The notes: generated by a model not told the origin, from the letters alone. Positions 49,895-59,478 are shown, counted from the stretch's first letter. The stretch is 64,000 bases of DNA from Iodobacter ciconiae (GCF_003952345.1 NZ_CP034433.1:2728001-2792000), one strand, 5' to 3'. Program-made: numbers and translations.

Positions 49895-49936
49895 AGGAGG
49901 CCCTTTGCGTAAGTAAATAGGTGAGGAGAATAAAGC

Positions 49937-50026
49937 ACCTAACGTAGAGTTAAACAGCTGGCCTACGCTGCAATTGAATAAAAAGCCGCACGTTTCGGCC
50001 CGCCTGCTTGAATGCCATGTTAGGCG
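49937..50026 (-). other. attC recombination site, long form
   Basis: Minus strand: CGCCTAACATGGC, ATTCAAGCAGG, ~50-bp palindrome (GCGGGCCGAAACGTGCGGC), GCTGTTTAACTCTACG, GTTAGGTG. Both cores fit consensus. The cassette that should precede it (50027 upward) shows no minus-strand gene, so this is the right-hand limit of recognisable cassettes. Confidence 0.87.
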
Positions 50027-50154
50027 TGTTTTCCCACTCTGATAGTTTCAAGCATTTTAAGGTAAATAAAAAGAAGGTTAAGTTGATTGCTTCATGTCAA
50101 ATATAAGACCCTATAGGTTGTTCGCTTTGTCTATCTTACTAAATAGATAAGGCG

Positions 50155-50307
50155 TTGATCCTGATTAAAAGCAGCGGCGAAGGAGGCTGGCAAATCAAGG
50201 ATCATGAGAAACCAAAGGCTGGCAGGAAGGCCTTTATATTACACGACACTTATGATTTCTATTCTACGTATGCAAAGATTATGCTATGTAATTATAAACC
50301 AAAATAA
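50155..50307 (+). CDS. Possible short gene or gene fragment
   Basis: A 50-codon plus-strand frame starting at TTG (peptide includes LIKSSGEGGWQIKDHEKPKA and TYDFYSTYAKIMLCNYKPK) has protein-like composition in an otherwise gene-less 760-bp gap. A stop precedes it in frame, and no ribosome-binding site or family is seen. It could be the tail of a decayed gene. Opposite in strand to the cassettes. Confidence 0.25.
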   Translation: MILIKSSGEGGWQIKDHEKPKAGRKAFILHDTYDFYSTYAKIMLCNYKPK

Positions 50308-50786
50308 GCACTAGTAAGGTGTACACCTTGGTCGCATGCACCATAAACAACCTCTCACCCATCTCGTCAAGATTTTCAATTTGATGACAATATGTCCAAA
50401 ACTTAAGCGCTCACATAATCAGCATGGGCCTATGGCAAACAAAACCAATAATTAAACATATAAACCCAATATTTATGCGGCCTATAGCACTATTTCGTAC
50501 ATTTTGGGTAAATTAGGCCGTGCTCGCATTTGATTCACAATTGCAGCCAACGCAGTAGTGAATTAAATAGATATCCAGCCAAACCTGCAAAAAAATCCAC
50601 TTCAATGCGGATTTTTGCTTTTAAAGATCAATAAAACACATCGCTATCTGCTATGAATAAATCATAAAACGGGAAGAGCATATCAATCACGCCTATCCCG
50701 CATACAACCCTTGCTACTTTGCATCACACCACCGATATGCTTTACAATCGGCAGGTGTTTTTATGCGTTTATCATAAAGGCAGCTA
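50308..50786. other. Intergenic region upstream of the acyltransferase gene
   Basis: About 480 bp, AT-rich, no gene seen. Contains the hairpin at 50588-50618 and, near its right end, TACAAT (50740s) as a likely -10 for the acyltransferase gene. Confidence 0.5.
50588..50618. terminator. Bidirectional hairpin terminator candidate
   Basis: GCAAAAAAATCC and GGATTTTTGC form a stem around a ~10-base loop, with A and T runs at both feet. Located between the cassette cluster and the acyltransferase gene. Confidence 0.6.
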
Positions 50787-52769
50787 ATGAATCTAATTAA
50801 TAAAGCACCCCTTTCCGGCTATATTGCGGAAATAGATAGCCTGCGAGCCATCGCTGTTTTAGCGGTTATTTTATTTCATTTCAATCCGCTGATTTTGCCC
50901 GGTGGTTTTTCAGGGGTAGATGTCTTTTTTGTGATTTCCGGCTACGTAGTCAGCGCTAGCCTGGCAAAAAGCAGCCATGCTCATTTTGTGAGCTTTGTGC
51001 TGCAATTTTACTCCCGGCGCATTATCCGTATCTACCCGGCACTACTGGCCTGCCTGATTGTTATTGGCCTGCTACAAACACTGTTTGTTCCCGCATCATG
51101 GCTAAGCCAAAGCAGTAACAACACCGCCCTGTACGCCTTTGCCGGCTTAAGTAATTTTGCACTGATCTGGTTTAATGATGGCTATTTCTCACCGCGCGTA
51201 GAATTTAATGCTTTTACCCATACCTGGTCTTTAGCAGTTGAAGAGCAATTTTATCTGCTGTTTCCCTTTGTGTTTTTTATCTGGATTAAATACAAAGAAC
51301 AAAAAAACTTGATGGGGAAAATTGCTGCATACCTATTACCACTACTATTTTTTATTTCTTTACTTTATTGTGCCTATGAAACCCAATCGGCTCCAGACCA
51401 TGCTTATTATCTGCTGCCCAGCCGATTCTGGGAGCTAGCCAGTGGTGCAATGCTGTTTATATTTCACCAGCAAAATAAATTAATTGCCCGATCAAAACAC
51501 AGTTCAAATTTTGCCATTGCGCTTGGCATTATATTAATTGTGGCTGCATTTATGTATTCTGATCCTAAATCCTTTCCGTTTCCCTGGGCGCTATTAGCAA
51601 CAAGTGGCACTTTATGTCTAATTACCGGCGTAACCGGCCAATCAGATAAAGGGTTTTTAAGAATTACCCTTCAATTTTCATGGCTGGTTTATATCGGTAA
51701 AATATCCTATTCGCTCTATTTATGGCACTGGCCTGTTCTGGTGCTTTTCAGATGGACAAGCGGTCTGGATCACCCTGGCAATATCCTGGCCGCAGTATTA
51801 GCTACGGGCTTATGCAGTATTTTTTCCTACCATTTTCTAGAGCGGCCAATACGCAAAAATATCTTTATTCATAGTAAGCAAAACTGGAAAATTGTAAGCG
51901 GTGGTGTTTCAATTATTTTGCTCTGCTTTATTTCTACCCAGTATATTTTTAAAGCTCAGCCATGGCTTAGCCTAAGCGTTACCCGCGATGTGCAAAACTG
52001 GTATCCCGAGCCCTGGCCATCGGCTGGCGGTGATCTGAAAACCCCTGCATTTACCAAACGAAGGATCTTTATTCTGGGCGATTCGCATGCTGCCGCTTAT
52101 CGCACCATGCTGCGTAAACTGAGTGATGAGCAAGGCATTGAAGTTTTACCTTACTCCGCAGCCGGCTGCCCTGTTGCCAATTTACGCCAGACAGCAGATT
52201 CGCGCTGTGCAGAATTTATTGAACAAGCACTCAGGCAAATCGAACAAACGGCCCAGGCAGGAGATCTGATTTTTTTAGCCTCACTCAGAATGCCCCGCTT
52301 AAGCGATCAGTGGACTACCTTTATCGAAGCACAGGTTTTTGACTCCAACCACAAAGCGGACGAGCATCGTAATCAGGTGCTGGCAGAAGCAGAAAACATT
52401 ATTAACCGTCTGGAAAAACGCTCGTTAATTGTCATGCTGGACGCGCCCAAGCCTGTTTTTAAATCCCCCCCATTTCGCTGCTCGGACTGGTTTAATGCCA
52501 GCAATCCCATCTGCCAAAGCGGGCTCAGTATAAAACGCAGCTACTTACAAGAAATGAGTAAGCCCGCCACCACAACACTCGCCGCTTTACAAAAACACCA
52601 TCCTAAGCTGCTTGTCTGGGAAACTTTCTCTGCTCTGTGCCCATCAGACACCTGTTCGGCTTTTGATCAGCAATTGCCTTTGTTTTTTGATGGTGATCAT
52701 TTAAGCGCCCATGGCAACCGGGTGCTCTACCCCTCGTTTCTCGCCCTGCTACGTGCAGCCTGGCGGTAG
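50787..52769 (+). CDS. Acyltransferase-3/SGNH fusion protein (OafA/OafB-like)
   Basis: 660 residues. The first ~380 form the membrane-embedded acyltransferase-3 domain: EIDSLRAIAVLAVILFHFNP with the conserved Arg and His, GGFSGVDVFFVISGYVVS, FYSRRIIRIYPALL, THTWSLAVEEQFYLLFP. The C-terminal ~250 residues are a periplasmic SGNH domain (ILGDSHAAAYR block with catalytic Ser, and a late DGDHLSAHGNRV block with Asp-His). This fusion O-acetylates surface polysaccharides such as O-antigen. No polysaccharide operon is adjacent, so the target is unknown. Confidence 0.9.
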   Translation: MNLINKAPLSGYIAEIDSLRAIAVLAVILFHFNPLILPGGFSGVDVFFVISGYVVSASLAKSSHAHFVSFVLQFYSRRIIRIYPALLACLIVIGLLQTLFVPASWLSQSSNNTALYAFAGLSNFALIWFNDGYFSPRVEFNAFTHTWSLAVEEQFYLLFPFVFFIWIKYKEQKNLMGKIAAYLLPLLFFISLLYCAYETQSAPDHAYYLLPSRFWELASGAMLFIFHQQNKLIARSKHSSNFAIALGIILIVAAFMYSDPKSFPFPWALLATSGTLCLITGVTGQSDKGFLRITLQFSWLVYIGKISYSLYLWHWPVLVLFRWTSGLDHPGNILAAVLATGLCSIFSYHFLERPIRKNIFIHSKQNWKIVSGGVSIILLCFISTQYIFKAQPWLSLSVTRDVQNWYPEPWPSAGGDLKTPAFTKRRIFILGDSHAAAYRTMLRKLSDEQGIEVLPYSAAGCPVANLRQTADSRCAEFIEQALRQIEQTAQAGDLIFLASLRMPRLSDQWTTFIEAQVFDSNHKADEHRNQVLAEAENIINRLEKRSLIVMLDAPKPVFKSPPFRCSDWFNASNPICQSGLSIKRSYLQEMSKPATTTLAALQKHHPKLLVWETFSALCPSDTCSAFDQQLPLFFDGDHLSAHGNRVLYPSFLALLRAAWR

Positions 52770-53013
52770 CTTAAGACTTTTGAAAGCATATGCAATACAT
52801 TATCTATGAACCACAGAAAGCAAGGGCAAAGAAAGTATCTATACAATCCAGGCATATTATGGCCAAATTATTATGCTGGTAATCAGTAAAATTAGTATGT
52901 TACATGATGCAAATCGCTCATCTTATTTAGCTTTCAAATTGCTAAATAAGGAGTAGATTTTAGCCATGCAAGTGACTGAATATACTTTTAATCGTATTTA
53001 AAAGGAGTCCATC

Positions 53014-53508
53014 GTGAGTACTACTAACGAAGCAGCCATCAAGCGACTTTTAGAACTGATTAATCTGGATGACCATGCCGCTGTTGAAGCACAATGGGCG
53101 GCATTTGAAGAGGAACGGGATGCCCAAAACGATGATGAATCTGACGATGAACCTGAGCTGATCTGGATCATCAAAGATGTGACCGACTGGGAATCCGGCT
53201 TCTTTGTTGATTGGAAAGATACCGAATCCTTTACCGCCAGCGTAGAAACACTGGCTGAACGTGTCGATGTCAGCATCGACTGGGGTATGGATGACCCGGA
53301 TGACGAATTTCTGGACAATACCAGTGTGCCAGACCTTATGGAAGCCGCCTTCGAGCAACTTCGCAAGCATGGCTACACACTGTGGAACTGGGCAACGGGC
53401 AGCGATTGCTACGGTGGCTGGATCACGAAAAGCACTGATGATGAAGAAATGCTGGGGCTTTCTGAAGTACTGGGTGTGGAATTCAGAACGGGTGATATGC
53501 CATTTTAA
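53014..53508 (+). CDS. Acidic DUF6630-like protein
   Basis: 164 residues, strongly acidic (NDDESDDEPELIWIIKDV), soluble. The core ESGFFVDWKDTESF and C-terminal TLWNWATGSDCYGGWITK resemble DUF6630 proteins of unknown function. GTG start at 53014 is supported by AAGGAG at 53002-53007; no ATG is available near it. No operon partner. Confidence 0.75.
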   Translation: MSTTNEAAIKRLLELINLDDHAAVEAQWAAFEEERDAQNDDESDDEPELIWIIKDVTDWESGFFVDWKDTESFTASVETLAERVDVSIDWGMDDPDDEFLDNTSVPDLMEAAFEQLRKHGYTLWNWATGSDCYGGWITKSTDDEEMLGLSEVLGVEFRTGDMPF

Positions 53509-53589
53509 GTACTATGGTGCAAAACCCACCAAATCTAGTTCTGTAGCGCGAGTAAAACCCGCGAGCAATGCTGAAAAGTATGCAGGTTG

Positions 53590-53640
53590 CACCCCATGAA
53601 GGCACTAAAAAGATCTTTTTGACTTTGCTTAGTGCTCATG
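53590..53640 (+). repeat. Multi-hairpin dispersed element, copy F (3' tip)
   Basis: GAAGGCACTAAAAAGATC and TTTTTGACTTTGCTTAGTGC match the end of copy B and its flank. Only about 50 bp remains. The flank also shares a CAAAACCCACC word with the copy B and C surroundings. Confidence 0.6.
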
Positions 53641-53683
53641 AGGGTGTATCCACCCTGCATCATTCGTACGACGTAGCTGACGT

Positions 53684-54676
53684 CTATGCCACCAGCAAAG
53701 CCCCGGCCAATGCAAAGCCAGAGCGGTAAGCGCCCTCTGCTTTGCCGCCTGCCAGCCAATCCCCGGCTAAAGCCAGACCATCATCACTTAAGACATAGGG
53801 CTTTTCGGCAGCAACCATGGCACTGCTGGCGTAGCGCCAGCGGTAAGCACTCATTTGCAGCAGTTTGAACACCGGTAAATTATCCACTGGCATATCGTGG
53901 AATAAATCACCAAAAGCACGTGTCAACAGCGCACAGGCTTTATCCGGTGTTAAAGCCAGATGCTCGCGTGACCATTCTGGTGAGGCATGCGCCACCCAGT
54001 TTTCTTCACTGCCACGGCCTGGTTTGCTGGTGTTTCTTGCCAGCCAGGTAAACGGGCCCTGATTAATAGACAAGCCGTCAAAAGGCAGATCAATCGGCCT
54101 TGCCGAATGAATCAGCAGTGCCCAGCATGGCTCCATCGGGCAAGATGCGGCAAGCGCAGCCAAGGCATGACCGGCTGGCAGTAGCGGTGCAAGCTGATCG
54201 GCAGGCATAGCCAGCACCAGCTTATCTGCCCGCCAGCTTTCCTCTCCTGCCAGTACTTGCCAGCTGCCATCCAGATTGCGGATACCATCAATATCAATCT
54301 CGAATAAAACTTCGATTCCTTCAACCAGCTGATGCAAGGGCGCATCCATGCCCGGCACACCAACCCAGCGTTGCTGCACGCCCGGCTGGCTAAAATATTC
54401 ACCATCCCAGGCCTGAACTTTGCCTGCCCATTCGTCCACACAGCCCGCTTGCTGCCACTTTGCAACTTGCGCTACAAAATCGCTGTCGCTGACGGTAAAG
54501 TACTGCGCGCCATGATCCCACCCGCCTTTTGCCGTGCTGCGGCAAGCCATACGCCCGCCTAAACCCGGGGCTTTTTCTAATACTACAACTTTCTTACCGG
54601 CATCTTGCAAACGCCGCGCACAGCTTAAACCTGCCATGCCTGCACCAAGAATCAGAACATCGTAATGGGAAGACAT
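53684..54676 (-). CDS. FAD-dependent oxidoreductase, renalase/amine-oxidase-like
   Basis: 330 residues. N-terminal Rossmann FAD motif (VLILGAGMAGLSCARRLQDA) and the second FAD motif GLGGRMACRS are clear, and the C-terminal YVLSDDGLALAGDWLAGGKA is the FAD-ribityl segment. Length and the RSTAKGGWDHGAQYF phrase match bacterial renalase-like proteins. Substrate unknown (renalases oxidise aberrant NAD(P)H isomers). Monocistronic by appearance. Confidence 0.87.
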   Translation of the reverse strand: MSSHYDVLILGAGMAGLSCARRLQDAGKKVVVLEKAPGLGGRMACRSTAKGGWDHGAQYFTVSDSDFVAQVAKWQQAGCVDEWAGKVQAWDGEYFSQPGVQQRWVGVPGMDAPLHQLVEGIEVLFEIDIDGIRNLDGSWQVLAGEESWRADKLVLAMPADQLAPLLPAGHALAALAASCPMEPCWALLIHSARPIDLPFDGLSINQGPFTWLARNTSKPGRGSEENWVAHASPEWSREHLALTPDKACALLTRAFGDLFHDMPVDNLPVFKLLQMSAYRWRYASSAMVAAEKPYVLSDDGLALAGDWLAGGKAEGAYRSGFALAGALLVA

Positions 54677-55065
54677 GATTTCTCTCTTTCAAACAATTAA
54701 TGAGCTATAGCCCAATCTTACCAGCCCATTCCTTACTTGCGATTTATAACTTGGCATTCGCTGGCAAAGCCCCAACATCACTTTAAATACAGCCCGAGCA
54801 GGTTTAATAAAATCGTGATCTGTTTCTATAAGAAATTCTGTGATACCGAAAATCCCCTGCGCATCCAATTCGGAGATGATCAATATATTATTTCGAAGCA
54901 CTTTTATACGGCAAAAAACACCGTACATTTAATACACAAGAAGTAGGTAATGCTTGCTATTCAGCTTACCAATTCCTAGATAAAATCTTGCGTAATATCT
55001 AAGCATTAAATTAGGCCTGATCGCCTTGTTACCTGCACCAGCTGAAGCTTTCGAGATCTCCCCTT
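54677..55065. other. Intergenic region between the oxidoreductase and the ABC exporter
   Basis: 389 bp. Short open frames exist on both strands (69-79 codons) but lack ribosome-binding sites and recognisable features, so no gene is called. Confidence 0.5.
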
Positions 55066-56805
55066 ATGACGTTATTTAAATTATTGGGCGACTTTGTCCG
55101 TCGCCATTGGCGTGCCTATATTTTGGCTGCGCTGATGCTCTTTGCCGTAGCCCTGCTGACGGTATGGATTCCTCGCAGGGTAGGCCAGCTAATTGATGGT
55201 TTAGTCAATAAATCACTAAGCACTGATTTACTGCTCTGGCAATTAGCCGGCCTGGTGGCCATGGGCCTGACTATTTATTTTTTGCGTGTTGGCTGGCGTT
55301 TACAGCTGTTTACAGCAGCTTATCGCCTGGGGATTGAGCTTAGAGTACAGCTTTACCAAAAGCTGGCCGCGCAAGGCCCGGCCTTTTATCATCTCCAGCG
55401 CACCGGCGATTTGATGGCGCGTGGCACGAATGATATCGACGCCGTAGAAATGGCCGCAGGCGAAGCCATGCTGGCCGGTTTTGATGGCTCGATGACACTG
55501 ATACTGGTGCTGGCCATGATGACGCTGGGCATAGACTGGCGCTTGGCCGCCGTGGCTCTGCTGCCCTTCCCTTTGATGGCGTTTGGCTTTTGGCGGCTGT
55601 CGCGCCAGGTGCATCAAGCCTCTACCGATTCACTGGAGCGCTTTTCGGCACTTAACGATCATGTGCAGGAAACCCTGGCTGGCGTGCGTACGCTGCGGGC
55701 TTTGGGCTTAGAAGGCAGAAACAGCAAGGTGCTCTCCGGCCTGGCCGAAAACGCCGCCAAAGCAAGCCTGAATGAGCAGCGCTGGGAGGCCGCATTTGAA
55801 CCGGTAGTCGGCATGACACTGACTGCTGCCAGCATATTAACGCTGTCTTTAGGCGGCTATCTGGTTTGGCACAATCAGCTGAGCATTGGCGAGCTGACCA
55901 GCTTTAGCATGTATCTGGGCCAGCTGATCTGGCCGATGTTTGCTGCGGGTTGGGTGCTTTCTTTGCTGGAGCGCGGCAAAGCGGCATGGGCGCGGCTTGA
56001 TCCCTTATTAAGCCAGCCACTGACGGTGGATGATTACGGTGTTGTCGAAAGCACACCTAATGGCTTGCTAAATTTTGATGCAATCGAGTTTACTTACCCG
56101 GAACAAAACCACGCCGCACTGGCAGGTATTTCGCTTAGCCTTGCTGCCGGGCAAACACTGGCGCTGGTTGGGCCAACGGGCGCAGGCAAATCGACGCTGC
56201 TGCGTATGTTGCTGCGCCAATACCATCCGCAAAGCGGCACAGTGCGCTGGAATGGCATCAACGTTGAAGACTATAAATTGCAGCAGCTGCGCTCGGCCAT
56301 GAGCTGGGTGCCGCAGGAATCATTTTTATTCTCGGCGTCGCTTGCAGAAAATATTGCCCTGATCAAGCCGGACGCCACGCAGACCGAAATCGAGCGAGTC
56401 GCCAAGCTGGCAGCGGTGCACGACGATATTCTGCGTCTGCCGCAGGGCTATGCAACGCCGGTGGGCGAGAAAGGTGTATCGCTTTCTGGCGGGCAACGCC
56501 AGCGCGTCGCCATCGCCCGCGCCCTGCTATCCGACGCGCCGCTCTTGCTGCTCGACGACGCGCTATCGGCCGTCGACACACAAACTGAAACACAGATTCT
56601 GGATCACCTCAGAGACACCAAACAGGGGCGCAGCATGATTATCGTCAGCCACCGCCTCTCTGCCGTAGTCGACGCCAACCATATTGCGGTACTGAAAAAC
56701 GGCAAGGTAGTAGAAAGTGGCAAGCACCAGGAGTTAGTTGAGCTAGACGGCTGGTACGCCAGCCAATGGCGCTACCAACAGCTGGAAGCCAGCCTGGAAG
56801 AGTGA
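55066..56805 (+). CDS. mdlA: Heterodimeric ABC exporter subunit, MdlA-like
   Basis: 579 residues: six-helix ABC exporter membrane domain, then an ATPase with Walker A GPTGAGKS, intact signature [15 protein letters not shown] and Walker B LLLLDD. The usual catalytic Glu is Asp, as in E. coli MdlA and other degenerate-site subunits. Paired with the gene at 56977, to which it is complementary: MdlB has the Glu but a weakened signature. Substrate (drug, lipid or peptide) not readable; gene_symbol follows the E. coli pair. Confidence 0.87.
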   Translation: MTLFKLLGDFVRRHWRAYILAALMLFAVALLTVWIPRRVGQLIDGLVNKSLSTDLLLWQLAGLVAMGLTIYFLRVGWRLQLFTAAYRLGIELRVQLYQKLAAQGPAFYHLQRTGDLMARGTNDIDAVEMAAGEAMLAGFDGSMTLILVLAMMTLGIDWRLAAVALLPFPLMAFGFWRLSRQVHQASTDSLERFSALNDHVQETLAGVRTLRALGLEGRNSKVLSGLAENAAKASLNEQRWEAAFEPVVGMTLTAASILTLSLGGYLVWHNQLSIGELTSFSMYLGQLIWPMFAAGWVLSLLERGKAAWARLDPLLSQPLTVDDYGVVESTPNGLLNFDAIEFTYPEQNHAALAGISLSLAAGQTLALVGPTGAGKSTLLRMLLRQYHPQSGTVRWNGINVEDYKLQQLRSAMSWVPQESFLFSASLAENIALIKPDATQTEIERVAKLAAVHDDILRLPQGYATPVGEKGVSLSGGQRQRVAIARALLSDAPLLLLDDALSAVDTQTETQILDHLRDTKQGRSMIIVSHRLSAVVDANHIAVLKNGKVVESGKHQELVELDGWYASQWRYQQLEASLEE

Positions 56806-56810
56806 TTGAA

Positions 56811-56914
56811 TAAACCCAGACCTTAAACCACGGAGAAAAACACTTTATTAAAAGGGTTTATCCGTGAAATTCCATGTTCTCTGTGCCCTCCTTGTTTCAA
56901 GGTTTGGGCTTTGA
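56811..56914. repeat. CACAGAG-type inverted-repeat element
   Basis: Left arm AAACCCAGACCTTAAACCAC then GGAG; right arm GGAGGGCACAGAGAACATGG-like on the minus strand, ending AAGCCCAAACCTTGAAACAA. Lies within the mdlA-mdlB gap (171 bp), unlike most copies, which follow operon ends. Confidence 0.75.
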
Positions 56915-56976
56915 AGCCTTTACACTGAATTTTCAACTGCAGATTTGAAGTTGCTTGTAAGCAAAAAGGTTAATCT

Positions 56977-58716
56977 ATGAGCGAACGTAAGCAAGCTATT
57001 TCGCTGCTTAATCATGCTGCGCTGCCAGAGCGCCGTCATTTGTGGCTGGGTTTATTCTGGCTGATCTGCGCTGCGCTGCTGGAGGCCGCAGGGCCACTGC
57101 TGGGCAAGATGTTTATTGATCAGCATCTCTTGCCGCACATTTTAAACTGGCCCGAGATTTTTATGCTGCTAGGTGGCGGGCTGGCTTGTGGCTGGGCAGC
57201 GTCTTTGATTCGCTATTTTCAGCTACTGCGCCTTGCCGGTGTTGCGATGCGCTCGGTCAAACGCTTACGCGAGCGGGTTTACAGCCACGTGTTAGCACTA
57301 CCGATGGCGTTTTTTGATAAGGCCATCACTGGCCAGCTGGTCAGCCGCGTTACTAACGATACCGAATCGGTCAAAGCACTGTATGTGCAAGTGCTATTTG
57401 TGATGCTCGATAGCCTGATTGTGGTGCTCGGTACGCTAACAGCCATGGCCTGGCTCAACTGGCGCCTGATGCTGATTGTGCTGATCCTGATTCCGGCGGT
57501 GGTTTTGATTGTGTGGCTGTATCAGCGCTGGAGCGCGCCGTCGGTAACCCAGGCGCGCCAGTTGCGCAGCGATATCAATGCCCAGATGGCCGAATCCATT
57601 GCCGGGATGAGCGTATTACAGGCAACGAACTCCGAGCAACGCTTTACCGCCCGTTTTCAAAATACCAACAACAGCCTTTACGCCGCGCGCATGGCCGAAC
57701 TGCGCGCCAATGCCTGGCTGCTGCGCCCTGCGCTGGATTTTTTAAATGTGGCACTGCTCGCCACCGTCATCTGGATATTTGGTAAGCAAAGCTTTAGCGG
57801 CCTGGAGATTGGCGTGCTGTACGCCTTTGTCAGCTATATCGCCCGCGTAGTGGAGCCACTGATTCAAATCACCATGCAATTTAGCCAGATCCAGCAGGCA
57901 GTGGTGTCCGCAGCGCGGGTCAATGTATTGCTGGGTGAAAAACAGGCCATCAATGGTAATGGGCTGGGCCAGATCAGCCAGGGCGCAGTGCACTTTAAAG
58001 ATGTGGCCTTTGGTTATGATGCCAGGCACCCCGTGCTGCACGATCTATCGCTCGCTATTTCGGCCGGCTCTTTCTACGGCATTGTAGGGCACACCGGCAG
58101 CGGTAAATCAACGCTGCTCTCCTTACTGCTGCGCTTTTACACACCACAAGCCGGGGAAATCGAAATTGATGGTTATCCGCTACTGGAAATTGGCGATGCC
58201 GCGTTCAGAAGCGGTGTGGGCCTCGTGCCGCAAGACCCGTTTTTGCTGGCGTCCAGCGCGCGCGACAATATTGATATGGGCCGCAAACTTAGCCAGGAAG
58301 AAATCGAAACCGCCGCTAAAGCAGCCAATGTGCACCAACTGATTTTAAGCTTAGAAAACGGCTATGACACCGATATGGGCGAAAGCGGCACGCGGCTCTC
58401 TACCGGCCAAAAACAGCTAATCGCCATCGCCCGAGCACTGGCTGGCAAACCGCGCATCCTGCTGCTGGACGAAGCCACCTCGCATATCGACAGTGAAACC
58501 GAGCAAATTGTCCAGCAAGCTTTATCCCGCCTGCACGGCAAGGTCACCATGATCTCGATCGCCCATCGCCTTTCCACCATCCGCGACGCCGATCAAATCA
58601 TCGTACTCAACCACGGCCGCATCGCAGAAAAAGGCAAGCACGAAGAGCTGATGCAAATCGAGCGCGGCATTTATCAGCGGCTTTATCTGTTGCAGCAGCT
58701 GGATGCGGGCACTTAA
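56977..58716 (+). CDS. mdlB: Heterodimeric ABC exporter subunit, MdlB-like
   Basis: 579 residues: six-helix exporter domain, then ATPase with Walker A GHTGSGKS, Walker B plus catalytic Glu ILLLDEATSHID, and an altered signature LSTGQKQLIAIARAL (E. coli MdlB has LSVGQ). Together with MdlA this gives one full and one degenerate ATP site. AAAGG precedes the ATG. Confidence 0.88.
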   Translation: MSERKQAISLLNHAALPERRHLWLGLFWLICAALLEAAGPLLGKMFIDQHLLPHILNWPEIFMLLGGGLACGWAASLIRYFQLLRLAGVAMRSVKRLRERVYSHVLALPMAFFDKAITGQLVSRVTNDTESVKALYVQVLFVMLDSLIVVLGTLTAMAWLNWRLMLIVLILIPAVVLIVWLYQRWSAPSVTQARQLRSDINAQMAESIAGMSVLQATNSEQRFTARFQNTNNSLYAARMAELRANAWLLRPALDFLNVALLATVIWIFGKQSFSGLEIGVLYAFVSYIARVVEPLIQITMQFSQIQQAVVSAARVNVLLGEKQAINGNGLGQISQGAVHFKDVAFGYDARHPVLHDLSLAISAGSFYGIVGHTGSGKSTLLSLLLRFYTPQAGEIEIDGYPLLEIGDAAFRSGVGLVPQDPFLLASSARDNIDMGRKLSQEEIETAAKAANVHQLILSLENGYDTDMGESGTRLSTGQKQLIAIARALAGKPRILLLDEATSHIDSETEQIVQQALSRLHGKVTMISIAHRLSTIRDADQIIVLNHGRIAEKGKHEELMQIERGIYQRLYLLQQLDAGT

Positions 58717-58721
58717 AAAAC

Positions 58722-58842
58722 CTAAGATCTGTAGGCACAGAGAACACGGAGTTTAAAAAGCAGCACACAAAGAAAACCTTAAGCGATTAAGGCATTTGAG
58801 TTTTCTCAGTGTTCTCATTTATTTCTGTGCCTACAGAACTTA
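58722..58842. repeat. Inverted-repeat element, CACAGAG variant
   Basis: CTAAGATCTGTAGGCACAGA and TCTGTGCCTACAGAACTTAG are 20-bp arms with one mismatch; inside, GAGAACAC pairs with GTGTTCTC. The arms use GTAGGCACAGA where other copies have ACCACGGAG, so this is a subfamily. It occupies most of the gap between mdlB and the PaiB-like gene. Confidence 0.8.
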
Positions 58843-58869
58843 GTCTTTAAAGCTTTTAAAGGTTAAACC

Positions 58870-59478
58870 ATGTACACCCCTGCCTCCTTTGCCGTCAAAG
58901 ATACAGAAATACTGCATGACTTTATTCGGGATTACGGCTTTGCCACGCTGATCAGCCAGGTGGATGGCAAGGCGTTTGCCAGCCATTTACCGCTCACTTT
59001 AATATGCGACGAGCAAAAACTGGTCGGCCATATCGCGCGGGCTAATCCGCATTGGCAGGCATGGCAAAATAATGCCGAGGTGCTGGTGATTTTCCAGGGG
59101 CCGCACAGCTATGTCTCGCACCGCTACTACCCCAATGGTCCGCAGGTACCCACCTGGAACTACAGCGCAGTGCACGTGACTGGCTGTATTGAATTGCAGG
59201 AGAACCCCGCCCCGGCCTTAGCCACCCTGCTCGCTCAATACGAAGGCGAGCCTTATAAGCGGCCAGACATCATGCCTGCCGAATTTATCCAACGCTTACA
59301 AGCGGCAATTGTGGGCTTTGAAATCAGCATCACCTCGCTCAGTGGCAAATTCAAGCTTTCCCAAAATAAACCGCAGGCAGCCCAAGAACACATTATTCAA
59401 GCCTTAGCCAAAGGCTCGCCAGCCGATCAGGAACTGGCAGCCTTTATGCAAAAACACCAGACCAAACCCAAGTCTTGA
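58870..59478 (+). CDS. PaiB-family FMN-binding protein
   Basis: 202 residues. Family features are MYTPASFAV at the start, LISQVDGKAFASHLPL, HIARANPHWQ, VLVIFQGPHSYVSHRYYPNG and VPTWNYSAVHVTG. PaiB proteins have a split-barrel flavin-reductase-like fold and are annotated as negative regulators of sporulation/protease genes in Bacillus; in Gram-negatives the role is unclear. Gap on both sides filled by repeats. Confidence 0.9.
   Translation: MYTPASFAVKDTEILHDFIRDYGFATLISQVDGKAFASHLPLTLICDEQKLVGHIARANPHWQAWQNNAEVLVIFQGPHSYVSHRYYPNGPQVPTWNYSAVHVTGCIELQENPAPALATLLAQYEGEPYKRPDIMPAEFIQRLQAAIVGFEISITSLSGKFKLSQNKPQAAQEHIIQALAKGSPADQELAAFMQKHQTKPKS

Noticed and set aside
45596..50786. Integron integrase gene
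   Set aside because: No frame in this region or elsewhere in the window shows tyrosine-recombinase motifs, so the cluster is described as integrase-less within the window only.
54689..54928. 79-codon minus-strand frame upstream of the oxidoreductase gene
   Set aside because: No ribosome-binding site, no recognisable motif, and an equally long frame exists on the other strand.
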